Below, in pieces: positions 28,894-36,239 of a stretch of DNA of 64,000 nt. The notes beneath the pieces were generated by a model. It was not told the DNA's origin. It made no database searches and saw only the letters and a program-made list of their open reading frames with translations. The position numbers and the translations under genes are program-made. This DNA is from Faecalibacterium prausnitzii (GTDB taxonomy: Bacteria > Bacillota > Clostridia > Oscillospirales > Ruminococcaceae). Position 1 is the first letter of the stretch. Each line of letters opens with the position of its first letter. The DNA lies in assembly GCF_003287495.1 (NCBI RefSeq), contig NZ_PRLE01000003.1, positions 62,001 through 126,000 on the forward strand, given 5' to 3'.

Positions 28894-28932
28894 ACAAAAA
28901 AGCACCCCGAGGCTGATATTGCCCCGGGGTGC
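28894..28932 (-). terminator. Terminator of the small exported peptide gene
   Basis: A stem of about 12 bp (28902-28913 with 28921-28932, one mismatch) reads on the minus strand into TTTTTT. It also lies downstream of the holin gene on the plus strand, though without a T tail there. Confidence 0.75.
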
Positions 28933-28956
28933 TGCTGCTTGCGCAGTAAAAAGAGC

Positions 28957-29133
28957 TTATTTCATTTCCCAAACGACATCTTCCGCAGCCACATGGTTTG
29001 CCTGTGCGGCATCGCGTGCATCGGCAGCCTTTGCAAAGCTGCCCGTGGTAACGGACATTGCCGCCAGCACCAGCATGGCCAGGGCGCAGCCCAGCAGCCG
29101 GATGGTCATTCCATTCACATTCCCGTTCATCAT
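28957..29133 (-). CDS. Small exported or membrane peptide, unknown
   Basis: A 58-residue product starting at ATG 29133, preceded by AAAGGAG. A short basic N-terminus and a hydrophobic stretch (MTIRLLGCALAMLVLAAMSV) look like a signal peptide with possible cleavage after ...SFAKA. That would leave about 20 residues (ADARDAAQANHVAAEDVVWE...). I recognise no family. Upstream lies a promoter followed within 45 nt by a terminator hairpin, so expression may be attenuated. Confidence 0.55.
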   Translation of the reverse strand: MMNGNVNGMTIRLLGCALAMLVLAAMSVTTGSFAKAADARDAAQANHVAAEDVVWEMK

Positions 29134-29242
29134 TTCCAAGCTCCTTTTCCTCAGGCCGCCCGGCGGACACCATTCCGCCCGGGTCAGCACCCATTTTCCT
29201 GGCTGCGAGCCCCCTCTATTGGCCCGCAGCGATCCCAGACAC

Positions 29243-29289
29243 GAAAAAAGCCCAGAGTGAACACACTCCAGGCTCCATTGTCTGCGTTA
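29243..29289 (-). terminator. Attenuator or terminator of a very short transcript
   Basis: On the minus strand, a stem (29271-29274 plus 29264-29268 paired with 29249-29260) runs into TTTTTT. The promoter starts only about 40-45 nt upstream. Either this ends a tiny RNA or it attenuates the downstream exported-peptide gene. Confidence 0.55.
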
Positions 29290-29294
29290 AGCTC

Positions 29295-29323
29295 ATGATA
29301 GCGCTCCGGGCAGGTTTTGTCAA
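29295..29323 (-). promoter_or_regulatory. Strong promoter upstream of the attenuator
   Basis: On the minus strand, perfect TTGACA (29323-29318), a 17-bp spacer and TATCAT (29300-29295). Confidence 0.8.
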
Positions 29324-29387
29324 GAAAAATGAAGAGCTTTCACTTCACAGTATTCTTGCATTCATCTCATTTGTCTACCCCCGCCCA

Positions 29388-29426
29388 AAACGCCCCGAAA
29401 CCGTGCGGTCCCGAGGCGTTTCTTTT
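29388..29426 (+). terminator. Weak hairpin terminator at the island edge
   Basis: A 7-bp outer stem (29388-29394 with 29415-29421) with an imperfect inner arm is followed by CTTTT on the plus strand. No plus-strand gene obviously uses it. Confidence 0.35.
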
Positions 29427-29445
29427 ATGATTATAACGTATACAA

Positions 29446-29481
29446 GGCAACCGAGGGCTTTTCTGCTAATACAAGCTTTAT
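29446..29481 (-). pseudogene. Relic of the 5' end of topB (DNA topoisomerase III)
   Basis: On the minus strand, 12 codons read IKLVLAEKPSVA, matching the M-KLVLAEKPSVA start of mobile-element TopB. A GAAAGGAG ribosome site lies 9 bp upstream. The start codon is ATA instead of ATG and the frame then loses similarity and stops. TopB is a standard gene of Tn1549-like integrative elements, so this looks like a scar of one. It is short, so the call is tentative. Confidence 0.45.
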
Positions 29482-29570
29482 TCGATACTGCTCCTTTCGC
29501 AAAAAAATTAGCAGCCAGGCACCGAAGTACATGACTGCTATGTAAGGAACGGGATTCTGTTTTAGGTCTA

Positions 29571-29588
29571 CAAACTGGAAGTTAGCGA
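29571..29588 (-). repeat. 18-bp direct repeat, distal copy
   Basis: CAAACTGGAAGTTAGCGA here and CAAACTGGAAGTTAACGA at 31706-31723 differ at one base. Each covers the stop codon of a gene (radical SAM here, MATE there). Together they bracket the MarR/radical-SAM cassette. Confidence 0.65.
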
Positions 29589-30490
29589 TTTCTTTTTCCG
29601 GTATTCTCTGTCCCACGGATTTCCTCATGATAGAAATAATCCACGATTACCGGATGTCCCTGCGGGACTCTTCCATAAGGCATTTCATTATCCACAAAGG
29701 GACAATCATACTTCTTAGCCATTTCCGCAGCTTTTACTTCAAGTGCTTCAAAGTAGCTGCGGTTATGCTTGTTATAGATCTCATCGTAAAGTAGCACAAG
29801 ATCAGGCTGTTTTTCGGCGATATAATCCATAATTGTCTTTTTGAAGCCGCCCCGAAGATTAAGGTTTTCGAGCCAGAACAGATCGCACTGATCTTTTACC
29901 CGCTCAAAGATGGCTTCAAAATCCGTGATACCGGGAAATACCGGGGATACGAAACAGACTGTACGGATACCTGCTTCATATACCTGCTTCATAGCAGCGA
30001 TACGCCGCTCAATGCTCGAAGCAGAGTCCATATCGTTCTTGAAATTTTCATCCAGTGTGTTGATCGACCATGAAACGGTTACACGTCCAAGCTTCTTCAG
30101 CAGATCAATATCCCGTACCACAAGATCCGACTTTGTGCAGATCAGAATATCTGCGTCACTGCCGATCAGCTGCTCCAGAAGTTTTCTGGTATTCCCGAAT
30201 TGCTCCTCCTGCGGATTGTAGCCATCTGTCACAGAACCGATGACCACCCGCTGTCCGGCATATTTCTTCGGATTTTTAATTTCTGGCCAATGCTTCACAT
30301 CAAGGAATGTGCCCCATTCTTCCGTGTGCCCGGTAAATCGCTTCATAAAAGAAGCATAGCAATACTTGCAGGCATGTGTACAGCCCACATAGGGATTGAC
30401 CGAGTAACCGCCTACCGGCAGACTAGACTTCGTCATAATGTTCTTTGTTTCCACCTCACGAATGAGGATTCCATTTATTACTTCTTCCAT
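29582..30490 (-). CDS. SPL-like radical SAM protein of the 'mobile pair'
   Basis: This 302-residue radical SAM enzyme resembles the spore photoproduct lyase-like/Rv2578c group. The [4Fe-4S] site is CTHACKYCYA (about 37-46). NPYVGC precedes it and WSINTLDE and VSPVFPGITD follow in barrel strands. Its start overlaps the upstream radical SAM gene by 13 bp, with AGAGGT as ribosome site. NCBI protein naming includes a 'radical SAM mobile pair' with a MarR regulator, which fits this arrangement. The substrate is unknown. Base composition is lower in GC than the surrounding chromosome, indicating transfer. Confidence 0.85.
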   Translation of the reverse strand: MEEVINGILIREVETKNIMTKSSLPVGGYSVNPYVGCTHACKYCYASFMKRFTGHTEEWGTFLDVKHWPEIKNPKKYAGQRVVIGSVTDGYNPQEEQFGNTRKLLEQLIGSDADILICTKSDLVVRDIDLLKKLGRVTVSWSINTLDENFKNDMDSASSIERRIAAMKQVYEAGIRTVCFVSPVFPGITDFEAIFERVKDQCDLFWLENLNLRGGFKKTIMDYIAEKQPDLVLLYDEIYNKHNRSYFEALEVKAAEMAKKYDCPFVDNEMPYGRVPQGHPVIVDYFYHEEIRGTENTGKRNR

Positions 30491-31167
30491 GATTTCTGTA
30501 CCTCTAACACTTTATTAAATCCTTCCGGCATTTCCTGAATCATATTTTCATCCCCTATGATAGGGACAAGGTCTTCCTTCATAAACACCGGAATGCCGAG
30601 CTTATGTGCCTGATCCGCCAGAGACCACGCCCATTCCGGCTCCGTATGAATCTTCCTGCTCTGAGCTCCGGTCATGGTGCCCACAACGATCCAATTGATT
30701 CCGGAAAGGTCAACTGTGCCGGGATCGTCGAATAACGGCTCAAAGGTAACATGGTAATGTTTTGCTCTGACGTTTTTCCGAAGGGCGTCGATACGCCACA
30801 GTTCTGCTTTCCTCGTCACCGTAACGCCAAACCATGCGTTTTCCAGATCGGTATCAAAATCCAGCAGATCAGGTCGCTTGGTCAGAAACAGAAACTGATG
30901 CTGTGGATTTTCACGGATCTTTGCAAATACCTCGTCTCTCCATTCCGGCTTCCATCCGGAGAGATCGCTCATGCCGGTAAGAAGAAAGTTCTGCGGACGT
31001 TTCTTTTCCATCATCTTGAGCTTACCCGGAAAGAATTCAGGGTCAGCGAAGTCATCCATCATATGCCAGCGTTTCACGTTGTTGCGGGCATAGCAATATG
31101 TACACCCCACTGTGCAGCCAATGACGATATTCATGTTCTGAATCTGCTCTTTGATACAAATACTCAT
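30478..31167 (-). CDS. DUF5131-like radical SAM protein of the 'mobile pair'
   Basis: This 229-residue protein has an N-terminal CTVGCTYCYARN (about 18-29) cluster motif and a short barrel (FLLTGMSDLSGW, FLFLTKRPDLL, WFGVTVTR, HVTFEPLFDD, WIVVGTMTGA), the pattern of phage Gp37/DUF5131 proteins. The ATG at 31167 overlaps the MarR stop as ATGA, and the next radical SAM gene overlaps its 3' end, so all three are coupled. The reaction is unknown. GTMTGAQSRK and an EDLVPI end are intact, so it appears functional. Confidence 0.83.
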   Translation of the reverse strand: MSICIKEQIQNMNIVIGCTVGCTYCYARNNVKRWHMMDDFADPEFFPGKLKMMEKKRPQNFLLTGMSDLSGWKPEWRDEVFAKIRENPQHQFLFLTKRPDLLDFDTDLENAWFGVTVTRKAELWRIDALRKNVRAKHYHVTFEPLFDDPGTVDLSGINWIVVGTMTGAQSRKIHTEPEWAWSLADQAHKLGIPVFMKEDLVPIIGDENMIQEMPEGFNKVLEVQKSWKK

Positions 31168-31601
31168 GACTTCTGCCACTCCTCAAGATTCTTTCTGATG
31201 CGGTCGAGGCATTCCTCAAACCGGGCAATTTCTTCCTCTGAAAAACCTTTGTAGTAAATACTGCCCATCTCATCAGATACAGAATCGTACTCGCCCTTTA
31301 AGGAATGTGCTTTCTCAGTCAGAAACAGGAGCGTTTTCCTTTTGTCCGTTTCAGACGGAACACGGCTTATCAGCCCTTGATTTTCCATTCTTTCCAGCAT
31401 CGTAGTAAGAGATGTTATCGCTAATCCGCATTTGACCGAGAGTGACCTGATTGAGATACCATCCTTCTGCCACAGCACATAAAGAATACGCCCTTGGGCT
31501 CCATTAAACGCATCAATATTTTTTTCGCTGAGAATCTTCTCGAAAATCCGGTCTCCAAGCTGTTTTATTTTGGTGACAAGAAATCCTCCATTCATTTCCA
31601 T
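31164..31601 (-). CDS. MarR-family regulator of the radical SAM mobile pair
   Basis: This 145-residue winged-helix protein has dimerisation helices at both ends, a recognition region SIRSLSVKCGLAITSLTTML (about 51-70) and the MarR wing RVPSETDKRKTLLFLTEKA (DxRxxxLxLT-like). Position as first gene of the coupled radical SAM operon and a perfect 17-bp inverted repeat over its promoter and ribosome site indicate autoregulation. The ligand is unknown; redox or drug-like inducers are typical of the family. Confidence 0.9.
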   Translation of the reverse strand: MEMNGGFLVTKIKQLGDRIFEKILSEKNIDAFNGAQGRILYVLWQKDGISIRSLSVKCGLAITSLTTMLERMENQGLISRVPSETDKRKTLLFLTEKAHSLKGEYDSVSDEMGSIYYKGFSEEEIARFEECLDRIRKNLEEWQKS

Positions 31602-31604
31602 ACA

Positions 31605-31660
31605 AAAGCTCCTATATAGTAGTTTATTAAAAACATACTATATAGGAGCTTTATTGTCAA
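31605..31660 (-). promoter_or_regulatory. Promoter and palindromic operator of the MarR operon
   Basis: On the minus strand, TTGACA (31660-31655), 17 bp and TATGTT (31637-31632). A perfect 17-bp inverted repeat (31605-31621 with 31636-31652) covers the spacer, the -10 edge and the AGGAG ribosome site. It could act as a MarR operator in DNA and as a ribosome-site-masking hairpin in RNA. Confidence 0.8.
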
Positions 31661-31705
31661 GAGTTTATATGTCATAATAGGGAAATTCCGTTTTTTTCAA
31701 TTTTC

Positions 31706-31723
31706 CAAACTGGAAGTTAACGA
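31706..31723 (-). repeat. 18-bp direct repeat, proximal copy at the MATE stop codon
   Basis: Partner of 29571-29588 (17 of 18 bases identical); it spans the last codons, stop and first bases after the MATE gene. Confidence 0.65.
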
Positions 31724-33060
31724 ATGGATGTCATTTTATCAGTCGACCATGATCTCCTAAGAGCCACATAGGAGATTAAAAAGTTTGCAAGCCAGCCAAC
31801 TGGTACCGCAAGCCAGACAAAGGCAATGCCGAAACGTGGTGCACAGATTAGGGCAACGGACAGACGAATCGCAAGATTCACTATGTTTGCAACGAGGAAC
31901 GGACGCATAATTCCGAGACCGCGAAGAACTCCATCGGTTGCCATCTTGATCCCCATGAAGATGAAAAAGTAACCAAGCCACCTCATATAATCACCAGACA
32001 CCTGATAGGCAAACGCCGTTCCGTCTTTTCCTAAGAACAGTGAGGAGATCTGCGTATGCAGCGCTTCAATGGTCACAAACGCAATGGCCGCAAAGCACAG
32101 ATCCAGCACCAGTGCAGCATGGTAGCCTTTTTTGATGCGATCCATTTTCTTTGCACCAAGATTCTGGGAAACATACGGCGAAACCGCATTGCCGATGGAT
32201 ACAAAGATCAATGAAAAAACATTTTCCACCCTCATCGTTGCTGCATACCCGGCGAGTGCCTGTGTACCGAAAGGATTTACCACTGCCTGCACAATCATCA
32301 TACCGATGGACACTGTGGACTGCTGTAAAACCGACGGCACCGCAATGCGAAGCATGGAATACAGCTCCTGCCGTTCAAACCTGTTAAAGGGGCTTTTATA
32401 TTGCTGCATCCGTGCAAAGAAAATCAAAAACGAAAACACTGCGGAAATTCCCTGTGCAATCAGGGTTGCAATCGCCGCACCGAACACACCGAGACCTAGC
32501 CCGGCTACCATCCAAAGATCCATTAAAATATTCAGGATAGACGAAAAAATCAGCAGTCCCAGCGGAATTTTGGATTCGCCGATTGAGGTGAACATGGTAG
32601 AAAGAATGTTATACATAAACAGAAACGGAAAGCCCACAAAATAGACCCGCAGATACAGTACTGCATCATCCAGTATGTCGGCAGGGGTTTGCAGTCCACT
32701 CATCATCGAGTTGGCGAAGAAAAAGCCAAAAACACCAAGGACTATACTTAGAAGCAAAAAGCTAATCAAGGAGGTTGACACGATTGTTTTCATTTTGCCA
32801 TACTCCCTGGCTCCGAAATAACGGCTCACAAGCACACCGGCTCCGACACCGGCTCCCAGTGCCACACAAATGAACACATTGGTCAATGCTGCACATGCAC
32901 CGACAGCTGCAAGTGCGGAAGAACCAACAAACTGGCCGACAATAATAGAGTCGGCCATATTGTATATTTGCTGAAAAAAACTTCCAAGAATCATTGGCAT
33001 TGCAAAAACCGTCAACGCTTTGAGGGGCGTATCGGTTATCAAATACTCATCTTTCGACAT
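31717..33060 (-). CDS. MATE family efflux transporter
   Basis: This 447-residue protein has 12 predicted membrane segments in two homologous halves. Landmarks are PMILGSFFQQIYNMADSIIV, QFVGSSALAAVGAC and in the second half PSVLQQSTVSIGMMIVQA. These are typical of the MATE/NorM-DinF group that exports cationic drugs or metabolites with Na+ or H+. ATG at 33060 is best spaced after GGAGG. It shares the low-GC island with the radical SAM operon but is separated by its own intergenic region. The substrate cannot be told from sequence. Confidence 0.92.
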   Translation of the reverse strand: MSKDEYLITDTPLKALTVFAMPMILGSFFQQIYNMADSIIVGQFVGSSALAAVGACAALTNVFICVALGAGVGAGVLVSRYFGAREYGKMKTIVSTSLISFLLLSIVLGVFGFFFANSMMSGLQTPADILDDAVLYLRVYFVGFPFLFMYNILSTMFTSIGESKIPLGLLIFSSILNILMDLWMVAGLGLGVFGAAIATLIAQGISAVFSFLIFFARMQQYKSPFNRFERQELYSMLRIAVPSVLQQSTVSIGMMIVQAVVNPFGTQALAGYAATMRVENVFSLIFVSIGNAVSPYVSQNLGAKKMDRIKKGYHAALVLDLCFAAIAFVTIEALHTQISSLFLGKDGTAFAYQVSGDYMRWLGYFFIFMGIKMATDGVLRGLGIMRPFLVANIVNLAIRLSVALICAPRFGIAFVWLAVPVGWLANFLISYVALRRSWSTDKMTSIR

Positions 33061-33095
33061 TATCATATTCCTCCATGGTATCTTGTATCGTGGTA

Positions 33096-33157
33096 TTGTC
33101 CACCAGTAATTTAACCCATAAGAGGTCAAAATGGGCTTGTCCACCAGTAATTTGACC
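33096..33157. repeat. Two 21-bp direct repeats resembling insertion-sequence ends
   Basis: TTGTCCACCAGTAATTTaACC (33096-33116, one base different) recurs at 33137-33157, 41 bp apart. Closely spaced repeats of about 20 bp are typical of IS21-like element ends. No transposase gene remains, so this is a likely solo end or scar at the island boundary. Confidence 0.5.
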
Positions 33158-33228
33158 ACTATAAACCCATAAATTTCCGTTCAAATTCCATCAAAGCCGA
33201 ACAGCTCAGACAGAATTTTGGGGCATAG

Positions 33229-33264
33229 AAAAAGCCCGGAAATAGCGTATTTCCGGGCTTTTTT
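33229..33264. terminator. Terminator of rplM-rpsI
   Basis: A 15-bp perfect stem (33230-33244 with 33248-33262) has A-rich and T-rich flanks, so it can act in both directions. It ends the minus-strand ribosomal protein operon. Confidence 0.88.
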
Positions 33265-33283
33265 AGCGTTTTTAAGTTGTAGA

Positions 33284-33682
33284 TTAGCGCTTGCTGAACT
33301 GAGGTGCACGACGTGCAGCTTTCAGACCGTACTTCTTGCGCTCCTTCATACGAGGATCACGGGTCAGGAAGCCAGCCTTCTTCAGAACAGAACGGTTCTC
33401 CTCGTTCTGCTGCAGCAGGGCGCGAGCCAGACCGTGGCGGATAGCGCCAGCCTGACCGGAAACACCGCCGCCGGAAACGCGGACGACGACGTCATACTTG
33501 CCCTCCAGGCCCAGCAGGACCAGCGGAGAACGGACGATCAGCTTCAGGGTCTCCAGACCGAAGTAGTTGTCGATATCACGATCGTTGATGGTGACTTTGC
33601 CGGTGCCAGTGTAAACGCGAACGCGGGCAACGGAATCCTTACGACGACCAGTGCCGTAGAAATAAGGTTTGGTTTCGTACAT
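33284..33682 (-). CDS. rpsI: 30S ribosomal protein S9
   Basis: This 132-residue protein has the family start [18 protein letters not shown] and the C-terminal [21 protein letters not shown]-type basic tail ending FSKR, which reaches the ribosomal P site. I chose ATG at 33682, preceded by GAAGGAGG; a TTG two codons earlier is less likely. It follows rplM by 17 bp, the usual L13-S9 pair. Confidence 0.98.
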   Translation of the reverse strand: MYETKPYFYGTGRRKDSVARVRVYTGTGKVTINDRDIDNYFGLETLKLIVRSPLVLLGLEGKYDVVVRVSGGGVSGQAGAIRHGLARALLQQNEENRSVLKKAGFLTRDPRMKERKKYGLKAARRAPQFSKR

Positions 33683-33699
33683 GTTCAATTGCCTCCTTC

Positions 33700-34128
33700 T
33701 TAGAACTCGATCTTCTCGGGCTTCTGAGCTGCGTGAGCGTGCTCGGCACCCTGGTAGCAGTGCAGGCGGGTCAGAGCCTTTGCACCGATGGTGTTAGAGG
33801 GGATCATGCCCTTGACAGCGTAGGTCATAGCCAGATCGCTGTTCTCAGCCATCAGCTTGCTGTACTGGACCTTCTTCAGGCCGCCGATGAACTTGCTGTG
33901 GGTGATGTGGAACTTCTGCTCGGCCTTCTTGCCGGTCAGGACAGCCTTGTCGCAGTTGATGACGACAACATAGTCACCGCAATCAACGTTGGGGGTGTAG
34001 TTAACTTTCTGCTTGCCGCGCAGCAGAACAGCAGCCTCAGCAGCGACGTGGCCCAGGCTCTTGCCGGCAGCGTCGAGCAGATACCACTTGCGCTCGACTT
34101 CAGCGGGCTTTACGAGAGTAGTGCTCAT
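33700..34128 (-). CDS. rplM: 50S ribosomal protein L13
   Basis: This 142-residue L13 has [19 protein letters not shown] at its N-terminus, [15 protein letters not shown], the [12 protein letters not shown] segment and [15 protein letters not shown]. Length is standard. It is first in the operon, with a short leader holding a hairpin where many Firmicutes have an autoregulatory L13 leader. Confidence 0.98.
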   Translation of the reverse strand: MSTTLVKPAEVERKWYLLDAAGKSLGHVAAEAAVLLRGKQKVNYTPNVDCGDYVVVINCDKAVLTGKKAEQKFHITHSKFIGGLKKVQYSKLMAENSDLAMTYAVKGMIPSNTIGAKALTRLHCYQGAEHAHAAQKPEKIEF

Positions 34129-34218
34129 ATCTATTTCCTCCTGATAAGTGTTTTGTACGGTTCAGGCACCCTTTTGGGGCGCGAGTGTCAGTATACAACA
34201 CAAAATAGCGCCTGTCAA
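34129..34218 (-). promoter_or_regulatory. rplM promoter and possible L13 leader
   Basis: On the minus strand, TTGACA (34218-34213), a 17-bp spacer and TATACT (34195-34190). The 55-nt leader has a GCGCCCC-AAAA-GGGTGC hairpin before AGGAGGAAATAG. Size and position fit the Firmicutes L13 leader, but I did not verify its pseudoknot. Confidence 0.65.
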
Positions 34219-34417
34219 CACTATTTTTTGATTTTTTCAGCGTAAATTTTTAAATCTTCTAAAATCTCTCGTTTTCTCTCGAAAGCTCTTGATTTCAGAT
34301 TTTTGATTTTTGGTTTCTTTTTTCGTGTCCGGAGCGCATTTTCTGCACGGTGGTGCTACAAATCCGCGGCCAGTTGTGTTATACTGTAAAGGTATATTGT
34401 TTAAAGGAGAATGTTCC

Positions 34418-34987
34418 ATGTCCAAAGACCTCCACCAGCGCGACGCCGCACAGGCCCGCGGCTCCAAGCTCCTGCTCGCCATGGGCATCATCGTCCTGCT
34501 GGGCGCATTGGCCTATTTTATCCTCACCCTCGTGGTCAACCGCCGCACCCCGGCCAACCCCGACACCACCTACACCGCGGAGAATGGCGTGACCGTTTCT
34601 TACGAAAGCGGCATCTGGCCCGTCTGTGAGATGACCGAGGACGCCACGCTGGGCCATGCACTGGAGCTGGCCTCCGCTGCCGACAGCTCTGACGCCAATT
34701 ATCAGGTGGTGCTGTTCCAGCGGGGCGACAAAGACACCTACGCTGATTTCATTCAGCAGTCAGAAAGCGACCTGAAAGAGGCCTATGGCGTCATCAGCCC
34801 CCGCAAGGTGAACCTGAGCGTGGACGGTGCCACCGTCACCGCCGTGCGGTGCGACATTCAAGCTTATTACGCGGTCCTGGCCACCATCACCTACGACAGC
34901 GGCGATGTGGTCTATGTCTCCGGCCTGACCAAGCTGGCCTCCATCAGCGATATCGTCAACCTCGTGGAGAGTGTCCGCCTGTCCTGA
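34418..34987 (+). CDS. Membrane-anchored protein of unknown function
   Basis: This 189-residue protein has one N-terminal membrane helix (about 17-40, LLLAMGIIVLLGALAYFILTL) after a charged start MSKDLHQRDAAQARG. An extracytoplasmic domain of alternating strands and helices follows (about 45-189). It has no cysteines in motifs and no catalytic signature I recognise. The ATG at 34418 follows AAAGGAGA. It lies 28 bp upstream of alr in the same direction and is probably cotranscribed with it. A TATACT box (about 34380) lacks a clear -35. Confidence 0.7.
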   Translation: MSKDLHQRDAAQARGSKLLLAMGIIVLLGALAYFILTLVVNRRTPANPDTTYTAENGVTVSYESGIWPVCEMTEDATLGHALELASAADSSDANYQVVLFQRGDKDTYADFIQQSESDLKEAYGVISPRKVNLSVDGATVTAVRCDIQAYYAVLATITYDSGDVVYVSGLTKLASISDIVNLVESVRLS

Positions 34988-35015
34988 GTTTTGAACCGAA
35001 AGAGGCGACTTTATT

Positions 35016-36218
35016 ATGCCAAACCAAGTTTTTGAAAAACACGTCTGGGCCGAGATCGATCTGGACGCCCTGCGGCAAAATTTCCGGGCGGTCAAGCAGC
35101 GGGCCGGGGAGCTGCCCCTCTGCGCCGTTGTCAAGGCCGACAGCTACGGCCACGGGGCCGTGCAGTGTGCCCGGGTCTTTGCCGAGGAGGGGGCCGCCTG
35201 GCTGGCCTGCAGCTGCCTGGCCGAGGCATTGCAGCTGCGGCAGGCCGGGCTCACCCTGCCCATTTTGATTTTGGGCCATGTCTACGCCAGCTGCGCCGCC
35301 GACCTCATCCGGAACCACATCACGGCGGCCTGCTACTCTCTGGAACAGGCCGAGGCTCTGAGCAAAGCGGCCTGCGCGGCAGGCGGCCGGGTGCAGGTCC
35401 ATCTCAAGGCGGACACCGGCATGGGCCGCATCGGCTTTGCTCTCCGCACGGATTTCGAAAAGGCCGTCCGGGAGATGGCCCACGCCTGTCAGCTGCCAGG
35501 CCTTGCAATGACCGGCCTGTTCCAGCACTTTGCCGTGGCCGATGAGACGGACGAGGCCGATGTGGCCTACACCGCCGAGCAGCACGCCCTGTTCGTTCAG
35601 GCATTTCAGGCACTGAAAACCGCCGGACACGAGCCCGCCCTTGTCCACTGTGACAACTCCGCCGGGGTCATGCTCCACCCGGAATGGCCGGAGGGGCTGG
35701 AACGCTCCCGCTGCATGGCCCGCCCGGGCATCATCCTCTACGGCTTCGACCCCAGCAGCGCCGTCCGCTTCGGGCTGTTCCGCCCGGTGATGAAGCTCAA
35801 GACCGTGGTGAGCATGGTCAAGGAGCTGCAGCCGGGGCAGTCTACCAGCTATGGCCGCCGTTTTACGGCCGAAACGCCTACGAAGATCGCTACCCTCTGC
35901 GCGGGCTACGCCGACGGCTATCCCCGCCTGCTGAGCTGCGGGCAGGGCATCGTGGAGATCCACGGCAAGCCCTGCCCCGTGGTGGGCCGGGTCTGCATGG
36001 ACCAGCTCATGGTGGACGTGACCAATGTACCGGACGTCCATGAGGACGACGAGGCCATCCTCTGGGGCGGCGCCGTCAGCGACAGCGCTGAGGACATTGC
36101 CCGCAAGACCGATACCATTTCCTACGAGGTGCTCTGCGGCGTGGCCCGCCGGGTGCCCCGGGTCTACTTAGAGCACGGCGAGATCACGGCCGTGGAAGAC
36201 TGGATTCTCAACAACTAA
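35016..36218 (+). CDS. alr: Alanine racemase
   Basis: This 400-residue PLP enzyme converts L-Ala to D-Ala for peptidoglycan. The PLP lysine is K40 in AVVKADSYGHGA. The second-base tyrosine is in STSYGRRF (near residue 275), with CAGYADGYPR and GRVCMDQLMVDVT following. AEIDLDALRQN (12-22) is the usual start. The ribosome site is GAAAGAGG. It lies 21 bp ahead of lepA. Confidence 0.96.
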   Translation: MPNQVFEKHVWAEIDLDALRQNFRAVKQRAGELPLCAVVKADSYGHGAVQCARVFAEEGAAWLACSCLAEALQLRQAGLTLPILILGHVYASCAADLIRNHITAACYSLEQAEALSKAACAAGGRVQVHLKADTGMGRIGFALRTDFEKAVREMAHACQLPGLAMTGLFQHFAVADETDEADVAYTAEQHALFVQAFQALKTAGHEPALVHCDNSAGVMLHPEWPEGLERSRCMARPGIILYGFDPSSAVRFGLFRPVMKLKTVVSMVKELQPGQSTSYGRRFTAETPTKIATLCAGYADGYPRLLSCGQGIVEIHGKPCPVVGRVCMDQLMVDVTNVPDVHEDDEAILWGGAVSDSAEDIARKTDTISYEVLCGVARRVPRVYLEHGEITAVEDWILNN

Positions 36219-36239
36219 ATCTCTCGTTTGGAGGAACCA

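Noticed and set aside
29431-29628. A 65-codon minus-strand frame overlapping the end of the radical SAM gene
   Set aside because: It begins inside the radical SAM gene in another frame; only its last part matches the topB start, which I annotated as a relic instead of as a gene.
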